Source of the DNA: an uncultured Collinsella sp.
GTDB lineage: Bacteria; Actinomycetota; Coriobacteriia; Coriobacteriales; Coriobacteriaceae
Direction of reading: 5' to 3'
Assembly (NCBI GenBank): GCA_900762325.1
Contig: CAAFGG010000002.1
Coordinates: 1-16,542, forward strand
DNA length: 16,542 nt
Below, piece by piece: positions 7,095 through 14,335 of the stretch. The notes beneath the pieces were generated by a model, which saw nothing but the letters and a program-made list of their open reading frames with translations, made no database searches and was not told the DNA's origin. Numbering within the stretch: position 1 is the stretch's first letter; every line of letters begins with the position of its first letter. The position numbers and the translations under genes are program-made.

Positions 7095-7171
7095 TGCGGG
7101 GTGGAGCAGTCTGGTAGCTCGCCGGGCTCATAACCCGGAGGTCGTAGGTTCAAATCCTGCCCCCGCGACCA
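7095..7171 (+). tRNA. Initiator tRNA-Met (CAU), tRNA-fMet
   Basis: A complete 77-nt cloverleaf can be drawn. Acceptor TGCGGGG (7095-7101) pairs with CCCCGCG (7161-7167); the D arm is GAGC/GCTC (7104-7107, 7117-7120). The anticodon arm CCGGG-CTCATAA-CCCGG (7122-7138) has anticodon CAT at 7129-7131, and the T arm is GTAGG-TTCAAAT-CCTGC (7144-7160). Discriminator A and an encoded CCA follow. Initiator hallmarks are present: three consecutive G:C pairs in the anticodon stem, the purine11:pyrimidine24 pair (A:T), and a weak first acceptor pair (T:G). It has its own promoter and terminator. Confidence 0.96.
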
Positions 7172-7180
7172 AGAATTTGC

Positions 7181-7211
7181 AGCTCGTCGGTCTAGCCGGC
7201 GAGCTTTTTTT
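7181..7211 (+). terminator. Intrinsic terminator of the tRNA gene
   Basis: AGCTCGTCGG (7181-7190) pairs with CCGGCGAGCT (7196-7205) with one T:G pair and a five-base loop, followed by seven T residues (7205-7211). Confidence 0.9.
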
Positions 7212-7261
7212 GTTATTTCGGGACTGTGTGGTCGACCCGATTCTCAACTTTTCGGTCGAAA

Positions 7262-7561
7262 ATCTCAATCTGTAACACCTAGACCCAATTTGGGCTGCTA
7301 TCTGTTACAGATTTAGATGTTTCGGCAGGACGGTCTCCGTTTGTCTAAATCTGTAACACGAGGGACGGATTTTGCCGAGTTGCTGTTACAGATCGAGATC
7401 TTTCGGCGGACGGGTTTGGTTTGTCTCGATCTGTAACAGTTAGGGCTGGTTTTGGCCTGTAGATGTTACAGATTTAGATTGTCGAGAACGGGCCAAGGGG
7501 AATGTCTCAATCTGTAACAGGTAGGACTGGTTTTGGTCTGTAGATGTTACAGATCGAGACA
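7262..7561. repeat. Four-copy tandem array, about 81 bp per unit, of CTGTAACA/TGTTACAG inverted repeats
   Basis: CTGTAACA occurs at 7270, 7351, 7431 and 7512, and TGTTACAG at 7303, 7384, 7464 and 7545, giving periods of 81, 80 and 81. Within each unit the arms are always exactly 25 bases apart; between units they are 39-40 apart. The between-unit arms extend to 15-bp stems, ATTTAGA/TCTAAAT in one and ATCGAGA/TCTCGAT in the next, so sequence changes are matched on both arms. The third gap has one mismatch. The inner 25-mers share a GGTAGGACTGGTTTT-like consensus, particularly units 3 and 4. No open frame with gene-like features runs through. The array lies between the tRNA terminator and the flavoenzyme gene. 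Confidence 0.93.
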
Positions 7562-7640
7562 AACCGACAGGCGTCCCATCCCCATCCACCTGCCGCTGGC
7601 TGCTATCCGCCGATTTCAGCTGCGGGCCCGTACCCCCATG

Positions 7641-7646
7641 TAATAT
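7641..7646 (+). promoter_or_regulatory. Candidate -10 box for the flavoenzyme gene
   Basis: TAATAT lies 55 bases before the flavoenzyme ATG and is directly preceded by TG. No recognisable -35 is present 17 bases upstream. It sits downstream of the repeat array. Confidence 0.35.
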
Positions 7647-7687
7647 CCTCTAGACAACTACGCGGTACCATCGCCGCCGCGCTTATC

Positions 7688-7694
7688 AGAGAGG
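7688..7694 (+). promoter_or_regulatory. Ribosome binding site deciding the flavoenzyme start
   Basis: AGAGAGG ends seven bases before the ATG at 7702. The in-frame ATG at 7696 is only one base away from it and is too close to be used efficiently. Confidence 0.7.
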
Positions 7695-7701
7695 AATGTC
7701 C

Positions 7702-9732
7702 ATGACCACACCTGCATCCAAGCTGCTCCAGCCCATTACGGTTGGCCCCCTTGAGCTCAAGAACCGCATTATGTTCCCGCCGCTGACCACCGGCTACGAG
7801 GAGCGCGACGGTTCCATCGGCGAGCGTAGCCTGGCCTTTTACGAGCGCCTGGCCCGTGGCGGCGTGAGCTACATCGTCATCGGCGACGTTGCTCCCGTTA
7901 TGACCGCAAGCCCCACGCCCAAGTTAGCGACCGACGCCCAGATCCCCACGTTTAAGGCGCTGGCCGACGCCGTTCACAAGCACGGCGCCAAGGTCGCGCT
8001 GCAGCTGTTCCACCCCGAGTACGACGTGCCCGGCGTCGGCCGCATGGTCATGGGTTCCATGGCCGCCGCCAAGGCTGCGCAGGAGGCCAAGGCCGCCGGC
8101 GACGAGGAGACCTTTGCCGCCAAGATGGCCGAGTCCAACGAGATCCGCAAGCAGGCCTACGCCAAGTTGCACCACGATATGCAGCACTTTGTGAACGAGG
8201 CGAGCGTAGAGCAGCTCACCCAGATCAAGGAGGCCATCGCCGCCTCGGCCGCTCGCGCGCAGCAGGCCGGCATCGACGCCATCGAGGTCCACGGCGACCG
8301 TCTGGTGGGTTCGCTGTGCTCGGCCATCCTCAACCAGCGCACCGACGAGTACGGTGGCTCGTTCGAGAACCGCGTTCGCTATGCGCTCGAGGTCGTCGCC
8401 GCCATTAAGGAAGCCGCGCCGCAGCTGATGGTGGAGTACAAGCTCCCCGTGATCATGGAGAACCCCGACGGCACGCCGCGCGGCAAGGGTGGCCTGCAGC
8501 CCGACGAGGCCTGCGAGTTTGCCAAGCTGCTCGAGGGCGCGGGCATCGACATGATCCAGGTCGCGCAGGCCAACCACACCGGCAACATGGGCGACACCAT
8601 TCCGCCCATGGGCGCCATGCCCTACAACTGGACGCTGCCGGTGGCCGAGCGCGTCAAGGCCCTGGTCTCCGTGCCGGTGGCCACCGTCGGCCGTGTTGTT
8701 TCGGTCGAGGCCGGCGAGAAGATTCTTGAGGACGGCGCGGCCGACATTATCGCCTATGGCCGCTCGCTCATGTGCGACCCCGACATTGCGCTGAAGGCCG
8801 CGACCGGCGAGCCCATCCGCGAGTGCCTCAACTGCAACAAGGGCTGCGTCGACGCGATTCAAAACCGCAAGTACATCTCGTGCGTGCTCAACGCCGAGAA
8901 CGGCGACGAGGCGACTATCGCCATCAAGCCGGGTGAGGGCGACAAGAAGATCGCCGTGGTGGGCGGCGGCATCGCCGGCCTGGAGGCCGCGCGCGTGGCG
9001 GCCAAGCGCGGCTACGATGTGACCGTTTACGAGGCGAGCGATCACTTGGGCGGCCAGATTGTGCTGGCAGCCGCGCCTCCGCGCAAGGACGAGATCATGC
9101 GCTCGGTCGAGTATTACGAGAAGATTCTGCCCGGCCTGGGCGTGAAGGTCGAGCTCAACCATGCCGCTAGCCCCGCGGATCTCAACGCCGCCGACGCCGC
9201 GATTGTGGCCGTGGGCGCGCACGACGTGGTCATCCCCGTTCCGGGTGCCGACTCGGACAAGGTCGTCTCGAGCTGGGACGTGCTGGCCGGCAAGGTGGAG
9301 CTCAGCGGGCGCGTCGCCGTCATTGGCGGTGGCCTGGTGGGCACCGAGACTGCCGAGTACCTGCTGCAGCACGGCTGCGAGGTGGCGATCGTCGAGATGC
9401 TCGACAAGATTGCCGCGGGCGAGTCCGAGACCATTCTGCCGCTGATCATGAGCGACTTCGCCGCCCACAACGTGGAACAGCACGTTAAGACCCGCCTGAC
9501 CGCCATTACCGACGAGGGCGTGGAGGCCGTGCACACCACCGAGGACGGCCCCGAGGAGCCGGTGAAGATCGCCTGCGATTACGTGGTGATGGCCGTGGGC
9601 TCCAAGGCCAACGCGTTTGACCTGGATGGCGTGACGGTGCCCGTGACCTGCGTGGGCGACTGCTCGGGCGAGCGCACCGCCGACATCGCGAGCGCCATTC
9701 GCACGGCGTATCACGCGGCCAACGAGCTGTAG
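7702..9732 (+). CDS. Old Yellow Enzyme/2,4-dienoyl-CoA reductase-like FMN, FAD, [4Fe-4S] oxidoreductase
   Basis: This 676-residue cytoplasmic flavoenzyme has the full architecture of the FadH/BaiCD-type family. Residues 1-365 form an FMN-binding TIM barrel, with LKNRIMFPPL (19-28) and RTDEYGGSFENR (213-224). A [4Fe-4S] site follows in the canonical CX2CX3CX11C spacing (Cys375, 378, 382, 394). The FAD domain carries GGGIAG (421-426), and a nested NAD(P)H domain carries GGGLVG (542-547). The family passes electrons from NAD(P)H through FAD and the cluster to FMN, to reduce enoyl or other activated double bonds. The usual HGAHGYL barrel motif reads HGDRLVGS here (197-204), and an Ala/Lys-rich stretch occupies 120-145, so the substrate cannot be assigned. 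The gene appears monocistronic with a strong terminator. Candidate roles include reduction of dietary or steroid enones, by analogy only. Confidence 0.9.
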   Translation: MTTPASKLLQPITVGPLELKNRIMFPPLTTGYEERDGSIGERSLAFYERLARGGVSYIVIGDVAPVMTASPTPKLATDAQIPTFKALADAVHKHGAKVALQLFHPEYDVPGVGRMVMGSMAAAKAAQEAKAAGDEETFAAKMAESNEIRKQAYAKLHHDMQHFVNEASVEQLTQIKEAIAASAARAQQAGIDAIEVHGDRLVGSLCSAILNQRTDEYGGSFENRVRYALEVVAAIKEAAPQLMVEYKLPVIMENPDGTPRGKGGLQPDEACEFAKLLEGAGIDMIQVAQANHTGNMGDTIPPMGAMPYNWTLPVAERVKALVSVPVATVGRVVSVEAGEKILEDGAADIIAYGRSLMCDPDIALKAATGEPIRECLNCNKGCVDAIQNRKYISCVLNAENGDEATIAIKPGEGDKKIAVVGGGIAGLEAARVAAKRGYDVTVYEASDHLGGQIVLAAAPPRKDEIMRSVEYYEKILPGLGVKVELNHAASPADLNAADAAIVAVGAHDVVIPVPGADSDKVVSSWDVLAGKVELSGRVAVIGGGLVGTETAEYLLQHGCEVAIVEMLDKIAAGESETILPLIMSDFAAHNVEQHVKTRLTAITDEGVEAVHTTEDGPEEPVKIACDYVVMAVGSKANAFDLDGVTVPVTCVGDCSGERTADIASAIRTAYHAANEL

Positions 9733-9807
9733 TTGAACATCGCGGCCAGGCGGGGCGGTAGCACGGATCCGTCTCGCCCGGCTGTGTCCCGTCGGGTGTC
9801 AACCGGT

Positions 9808-9843
9808 GCGGGGCCTGCAAGCGCAGCAGGCCCCGCCCTTTTT
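9808..9843 (+). terminator. Strong intrinsic terminator of the flavoenzyme gene
   Basis: GCGGGGCCTGC (9808-9818) pairs perfectly with GCAGGCCCCGC (9826-9836) around a seven-base loop, followed by TTTTT (9839-9843). Confidence 0.92.
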
Positions 9844-10172
9844 GTTTTGCTCCGGTGGATGGCAATGCGCGGTAATCATGAGGAGTAAGTACGTCTGCTG
9901 CCTTGCCGATCACTCAAAATTATTGGGGGAGGGGTTAATAACTATATCCTCTATGCCAAAGGACATAAAGAGGTGCCAATTTTGTTGACAAGCGAATGAC
10001 GATTAGCTGCGAGTCAGCTACCAGCGTAAATAATCGATAAAGAAATGTCGTAAATTGATGCCAAATGCCCAGATAACACCGCGTCTATTTTAATTAACTG
10101 CTTTGAGCAAACAGTAAAATGCTACTATCTAACTTGCACGTAAGAAAGCAGATTAACGGTTAAGGCTAAGAA
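9844..10172. other. AT-rich intergenic region before the helix-turn-helix gene
   Basis: No gene is supported in these roughly 330 bases. Composition turns conspicuously AT-rich after about 9900, in contrast to the GC-rich genes on both sides. Small symmetric elements are visible: TAGCTG-CGAGT-CAGCTA (10004-10020) and TTAATTAA (10090-10097). A short open frame across 9806-9988 overlaps the terminator and shows no family features. The region may be a long regulated leader or a remnant of an acquired element. Confidence 0.6.
10120..10128 (+). promoter_or_regulatory. Candidate extended -10 promoter (TGCTACTAT)
   Basis: TG at 10120-10121 followed by TACTAT at 10123-10128 fits an extended -10 element, about 45 bases before the helix-turn-helix gene. 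A TTGAGC upstream is too close for a normal -35 spacing. Confidence 0.45.
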
Positions 10173-10577
10173 GTGGCAGGTATGTCGGAAGCAACAAAGA
10201 CTCGCACGCATGCGCCCGAGGTTAGGCAGCGCGCCGTCGAGATCCTCCAAGAGGGGGTCGGTCATCGCGCCCTCGCCGCGGAGCTTGGCATTCCCCAGGC
10301 CACGGCTCGTCAGTGGGCCCGCGCGTATGCCGTGGGCGGTGCCGACGCCGTTCTCAACGCCGGTTCGCATCATCACACCTATTCGTACGAAGTTAAGCTC
10401 GCCGTGGTCAAGGACCGCTTGGAAAACGGCTTAACGGTTCGCGAGGCCATGATCAAGCACAAGATTCCCAGCGAGTCTTCGGTCAAGGCTTGGTGCCGCC
10501 AGTATCGCGAGAGCGGTGAGTCCGCGCTGGTTGATAAGCCGCGCGGTCGCAAGCTGCGCGTTAAAAAGGCGGAATAG
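10173..10577 (+). CDS. Double helix-turn-helix protein resembling IS3/IS150-type OrfA
   Basis: The 134-residue product has two consecutive helix-turn-helix units (about 15-52 and 71-113) with the pattern of IS150-type transposase OrfA proteins: the first contains RALAAELGIPQATARQWARA (32-51), the second ends in WCRQYRESGESALVDKPRGR (107-126). The tail is basic. The start is taken as GTG at 10173 because AAGG lies seven bases upstream; ATG at 10182 is the alternative. No OrfB integrase, terminal inverted repeats or target duplication are visible, and the gene has its own candidate promoter and terminator. It may therefore be a stranded transposase subunit or a domesticated DNA-binding protein. 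The hydrogenase operon starts about 290 bases downstream on the same strand; a regulatory link is speculative. Confidence 0.8.
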   Translation: MAGMSEATKTRTHAPEVRQRAVEILQEGVGHRALAAELGIPQATARQWARAYAVGGADAVLNAGSHHHTYSYEVKLAVVKDRLENGLTVREAMIKHKIPSESSVKAWCRQYRESGESALVDKPRGRKLRVKKAE

Positions 10578-10589
10578 CGAACGGGATGG

Positions 10590-10612
10590 TGCGCCCACAG
10601 GGGCGCATTTTT
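10590..10612 (+). terminator. Intrinsic terminator of the helix-turn-helix gene
   Basis: TGCGCCC (10590-10596) pairs with GGGCGCA (10601-10607) around ACAG, followed by TTTTT. It begins 13 bases after the stop codon and separates this gene from the hydrogenase operon. Confidence 0.85.
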
Positions 10613-10777
10613 CTTGCCGCGGCAACTTTTTGGACCGCCGCGAGCCTATCGGGACATCCTCTAAAGTGGTTAATAAACCGCGCGCAGTGGCCCGTGCGCC
10701 TGTCGCTGCGATAGGGGGAGTGTCGTCTCTCTGCTCCAAAGCGGACAGACTCCTTACCCCGTACGCCTAAAACTCCC

Positions 10778-10830
10778 CAGTTGACCGAAAACCCGCCGCC
10801 GCTACTCCTCAACTGAGCTATAACGTTAAA
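10778..10830 (+). promoter_or_regulatory. Candidate control region of the hydrogenase operon
   Basis: In the 252-base gap before echA-echB, CAGTTGA (10778-10784) and TCAACTG (10809-10815) form a 7-bp inverted repeat with 24 bases between. A TATAAC (10819-10824) follows immediately and overlaps the palindrome TAACGTTA (10821-10828). No clear -35 is present, which would suit an activator-dependent promoter. No binding protein can be named from the sequence. The rest of the gap (10613-10777) shows nothing gene-like. Confidence 0.35.
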
Positions 10831-10864
10831 CAATTGCAGCGTTTTTGCATGGGGGAGTGATGGT

Positions 10865-13747
10865 ATGACGCTACTGTATTTCCTTACCCTGTTTCCGCTG
10901 GTACCGGCGCTGGGCATGCTGCTCGCGCGCGGTGACCGCGCCCGCGATGCGGTAGGGCTTGTAGGCTCCGGCATTATTATGGCGGTGACGGTTGTAGTCG
11001 CCGTCATGTTTTTTGGCACGGGTCCGCAGAGCTTTGAGGTCGCCCCCGACACCTCGCATGTGCTCTCGATCATCAGCTCCGTCATCGACGTAATTCTGTG
11101 CGCCGTCATCCTGTACAACGCGTTCAAATATAGGAACGCGCTTACCGGTGTGCTCGGCGTGGTGCAGCTGGTGGGTTCGGTTGCCTTCGCTGCCATGACG
11201 CTGCCCGCGGCCGAGGTTGTCACCGCCACGCCGCTCTACCTGGATTACATGAGTGTGATCATGGTGCTTGCCGTCGGCATCGTCGGCAGCCTTATCTGCG
11301 TGTACGCCCTGGGCTACATGAAGGACTTCCAGGCCCACGACGAGCACGAGGCCGCGCTGCGCGGGCAGACCGCGCCCGACCGACGCCCGCAGTTCCTGGC
11401 GCTTATGTTCCTGTTCCTCTCGGCCATGTTCGTCATCGTGACAAGCGATAACCTTGAGTGGCTGTTCTGCGGCTGGGAAATCACCACCGTGTGCTCGTTC
11501 CTTATGATTGGCTACACGCGCACGCCCGAGGCCATCAAGAACGCCTTCACCCAGATCATCCTCAACATGCTGGGCGGCATCGCGTTTTTGGCCGGACTCA
11601 TGTACCTGCACGTTAACGGCATGCCGCTGACCATCTCGGGCATGATCGAGCTTTCCGGCGCCGGAACCGCGCAATCCGCGCTGCTGGTGATGCCGGTCGT
11701 TCTGCTGTCGCTTGCCGCACTCACCAAGGCCGCACAGATGCCGTTCCACACTTGGCTATTGGGTGCCATGGTTGCCCCCACGCCCACGAGCGCCCTGCTG
11801 CACTCGTCAACCATGGTCAAAGCCGGCGTGTTCCTGATGGTCAAGCTCAGCCCGCTCTATGCCATCTATCCCGTGACTGGCTTTATGGTCACGAGTGTGG
11901 GTGCCATCACGTTTTTGCTCGCTGCCCTCATGGCCATCTCGCAGAGCAACGCCAAACGCGTGCTCGCGTACTCCACCATTTCCAACTTGGGCCTTATCAG
12001 CGCCTGCCTAGGCGTCGGCGCGCCCGAGGCCGTGTGGGCCGCGATCTTCCTGATCCTGTTCCATACGGTGGCAAAGTCGCTGCTGTTCCTGTGCGTGGGC
12101 ACGGCCGAGCATCATATCGGCAGCCGCAATATCGAGGACATGGACGGCATGTTCAGCCGCATGCCGCACCTGACGCGCCTGATGATGCTGGGCATTATGG
12201 GCATGTTCGTGGCCCCGTTTGGCATGCTCGTGTCCAAGTGGGGCGCCCTGGTGGCGTTTGCCCAGACCGGCAACGTGCTCATGATCATGGTGCTTGCCTT
12301 TGGCTCGGCCGCGACGTTCTTCTTCTGGGGCAAGTGGCTTGCCAAGCTTTCGGGCGTCGACCCCACGGCTCAAAACGTTGAGGTCAATGTCCATAAGACC
12401 GAATGGATGGCCCTCAATACCATCGCCGCGCTGCTGATTCTGTGCTGCGTGGCGTTCCCGGTTATCTCGAGCGGTCTGGTGTCGCCTTACTTGGCCATGG
12501 TATTTGGCCGCGTGCCGTACGTTATTGGCAAGGATGCCATGTATCTGATGGTGGTTATCGTGGCGTTTATCGCCGTGGTGCTGCTGACTTCATTCCGCGT
12601 GAGCAACAAACCGCACGTAAACGTATATCTTTCGGGTGTGGGAACCGACAATTACCGCCATTTCCGCGGCTCGATGGGACGCGAGGTGAAGGCCGAAAAG
12701 CGCAATTGGTACTCGGTGGACGCCCTTGGCGAGAAGCGTATTGGTCCCGCGGGTAGCGTCGTGTGTTGCAGCATTATCTTGTTTGCGCTGCTGTGTTGCG
12801 CGTGGATTGGGCCCGAGCGGCTTGCCATGAGCGCGCCCTCGGTGCTGCGCGGTAAGTATTTTGAAGGTTCGGGCGTCGTGGGCATCTTTATTGGTACCGT
12901 GGCGTTTGCCCTGATCGCGCCGCTTGTGGGCGGTTTGATCGACGGCCTTGACCGCAAGCTTTCGGCCCGCATGCAGGGCCGTGTGGGTCCGCGCCTGCTG
13001 CAACCGTTCTACGACGTTGCCAAGCTGCTGCGCAAGGCCCCCGCCAGCGTAAACACCATGGACGATACCTACATGGCGTGCGCGCTCATCTTCACCGTCG
13101 TGGGCGGCGGCATCTTTGTGTCGGGTTCCAACACGCTGCTGTGCGCTTTCATGGTTACCCTCGCCGCGATCTTTGTGGTGTTGGCGTCCGCCTCGACGCA
13201 AAGCCCGTTTGCCCAGGTTGGCGCCGATCGTGAGTTGCTGCAGGTTATGAGTTACGAGCCCGCCGTTTTGCTGATGAGCGTGGGCCTGTACCTTGCCACC
13301 GACAGCTTCGATTCCATCGCCGTGACGGGGCAGTCGGCCCCCATCATCGTGTACAGCGCGCCCATTTTCCTCGCGCTGCTCGCGGTGCTTACCATCAAGC
13401 TGCGCAAGTCGCCGTTTGACCTTTCGTACTCGCATCACGCGCATCAGGAGATTGTCCAGGGCGTCGCCACCGAGATGAGCGGCGGCACGCTGGCCAAAAT
13501 GACCCTTATGCACTGGTGCGAGACTGTGCTGTTTTTGATGTGGGTGGGCATGTTCTTTGTCTGGGACAACCCCGTGAGCTGGGTGGTCGCCCTGGTCGTG
13601 ATGGCTGCGACGTACTTTGTCGAGGTGCTGATCGACAACACCTTCGCACGCAGCACCTGGCGCAGCTGCTTTAAGCTCGGATGGGGCGTGGCGCTGGTGT
13701 TTGGCCTGCTCAACCTTATGCCCATCCTCGTCGACGTGTTTATTTAG
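10865..13747 (+). CDS. echA-echB: Fused membrane subunit EchA-EchB of energy-converting [NiFe] hydrogenase
   Basis: This 960-residue integral membrane protein joins two subunits that are normally separate. Residues 1 to about 650 are the NuoL/EchA-type antiporter-like subunit. They carry the ion-path residues Glu205 (FCGWEITTVC), Lys288 (LTKAAQMPFHTWL), His313 and Lys319 (LLHSSTMVKAG) and Lys404 (FHTVAKSLLF) in consecutive hydrophobic helices. Residues about 665-960 are the NuoH/EchB-type subunit: DRKLSARMQGRVGPRLLQPF (696-715), the acidic QVGADRELLQVMSYEP loop (784-799) and SPFDLSYSHHAHQEIVQG (849-866). An extra hydrophobic segment (631-650) lies at the junction. The combined length equals the sum of the two parts, and no stop or frameshift is present. 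The ATG follows GGGGGAG by seven bases. It is the first gene of the operon and should anchor the hydrogenase and move ions across the membrane. Confidence 0.93.
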   Translation: MTLLYFLTLFPLVPALGMLLARGDRARDAVGLVGSGIIMAVTVVVAVMFFGTGPQSFEVAPDTSHVLSIISSVIDVILCAVILYNAFKYRNALTGVLGVVQLVGSVAFAAMTLPAAEVVTATPLYLDYMSVIMVLAVGIVGSLICVYALGYMKDFQAHDEHEAALRGQTAPDRRPQFLALMFLFLSAMFVIVTSDNLEWLFCGWEITTVCSFLMIGYTRTPEAIKNAFTQIILNMLGGIAFLAGLMYLHVNGMPLTISGMIELSGAGTAQSALLVMPVVLLSLAALTKAAQMPFHTWLLGAMVAPTPTSALLHSSTMVKAGVFLMVKLSPLYAIYPVTGFMVTSVGAITFLLAALMAISQSNAKRVLAYSTISNLGLISACLGVGAPEAVWAAIFLILFHTVAKSLLFLCVGTAEHHIGSRNIEDMDGMFSRMPHLTRLMMLGIMGMFVAPFGMLVSKWGALVAFAQTGNVLMIMVLAFGSAATFFFWGKWLAKLSGVDPTAQNVEVNVHKTEWMALNTIAALLILCCVAFPVISSGLVSPYLAMVFGRVPYVIGKDAMYLMVVIVAFIAVVLLTSFRVSNKPHVNVYLSGVGTDNYRHFRGSMGREVKAEKRNWYSVDALGEKRIGPAGSVVCCSIILFALLCCAWIGPERLAMSAPSVLRGKYFEGSGVVGIFIGTVAFALIAPLVGGLIDGLDRKLSARMQGRVGPRLLQPFYDVAKLLRKAPASVNTMDDTYMACALIFTVVGGGIFVSGSNTLLCAFMVTLAAIFVVLASASTQSPFAQVGADRELLQVMSYEPAVLLMSVGLYLATDSFDSIAVTGQSAPIIVYSAPIFLALLAVLTIKLRKSPFDLSYSHHAHQEIVQGVATEMSGGTLAKMTLMHWCETVLFLMWVGMFFVWDNPVSWVVALVVMAATYFVEVLIDNTFARSTWRSCFKLGWGVALVFGLLNLMPILVDVFI

Positions 13748-13759
13748 GAGGCGGCATCC

Positions 13760-14335
13760 ATGGATCATAAAATGTCGCGCTCGCCGTGGGTTATTCATTA
13801 CGACGGCTCGAGCTGCAACGGATGCGATATCGAGGTGCTGGCCTCGCTTACCCCACTGTTCGATGCGGAGCGTTTTGGCGTGGTCAACACCGGCAACCCC
13901 AAGCATGCGGATATCTTTTTGGTGACGGGGTCGGTCAATGCCCAGAATCTGCCCGTCGTGCGCCAGATCTACAACCAGATGCTCGAGCCCAAGTGCGTGG
14001 TGGCGTGCGGCATCTGCGCGTGCTCGGGCGGCGTGTTCCGCGATGCCTACAACGTGATCGGCGGCGTGGACCGCGCGATTCCCGTGGACGTGTACGCGCC
14101 CGGGTGCGCCATTCGCCCCGAGACCGTGATCGATGCCATCGTGGAGGCGTGCGGCATCCTGGATCAGAAGGAGGCCGTGATGCGTGCTGGCGGCGATCCG
14201 CTCACCGTGGGCGGTGCCGCAACCTGGGATGGTGGCGTTGAGCTGGGCGAGGACGGGTTTGTGGCAGCTGCGGGGGCCGGCGACACGCCCACCGGGAAGT
14301 CCGCCGCGCCCGCCGCTGCAAAGGAGGCCGAGTAA
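13760..14335 (+). CDS. echC: Hydrogenase small subunit EchC (NuoB-like), with Ala-rich C-terminal tail
   Basis: This 191-residue peripheral subunit carries the proximal [4Fe-4S] cluster next to the nickel site. The four ligands of the NuoB/EchC family are visible: Cys19 and Cys22 (SSCNGCDIE), Cys86 (GICACSGGVF) and Cys116 (YAPGCAIRP). The core ends near residue 140. The remaining 50 residues (MRAGGDPLTVGG onward) are Gly/Ala-rich and exceed the usual EchC length of about 150. AGGAGG at 13746-13751 sits eight bases before the ATG, 12 bases after the echA-echB stop. The stop codon overlaps the echD ATG by one base (TAATG), which indicates translational coupling. An in-frame ATG at 13772 is a weaker alternative start. 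Confidence 0.93.
   Translation: MDHKMSRSPWVIHYDGSSCNGCDIEVLASLTPLFDAERFGVVNTGNPKHADIFLVTGSVNAQNLPVVRQIYNQMLEPKCVVACGICACSGGVFRDAYNVIGGVDRAIPVDVYAPGCAIRPETVIDAIVEACGILDQKEAVMRAGGDPLTVGGAATWDGGVELGEDGFVAAAGAGDTPTGKSAAPAAAKEAE

Noticed and set aside
6093..7133. 346-residue plus-strand open frame
   Set aside because: It is antisense to coaX and runs into the tRNA gene; no start signal or domain.
7262..7561. CRISPR array
   Set aside because: Repeats are inverted pairs with similar, not unique, sequences between them; the unit is about 81 bp and no cas gene is present.
7924..9714. 596-residue minus-strand open frame
   Set aside because: It is antisense to the flavoenzyme gene, whose motifs are unmistakable; composition is that of a shadow frame.
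9806..9988. 60-residue open frame after the flavoenzyme gene
   Set aside because: It begins inside the terminator stem and has no start signal or coherent composition.
9985..9990. TTGACA as a -35 box
   Set aside because: No -10-like sequence lies 16-18 bases downstream.
10516..10770. 84-residue open frame after the helix-turn-helix gene
   Set aside because: It overlaps that gene and its terminator, with no ribosome site or recognisable protein features.
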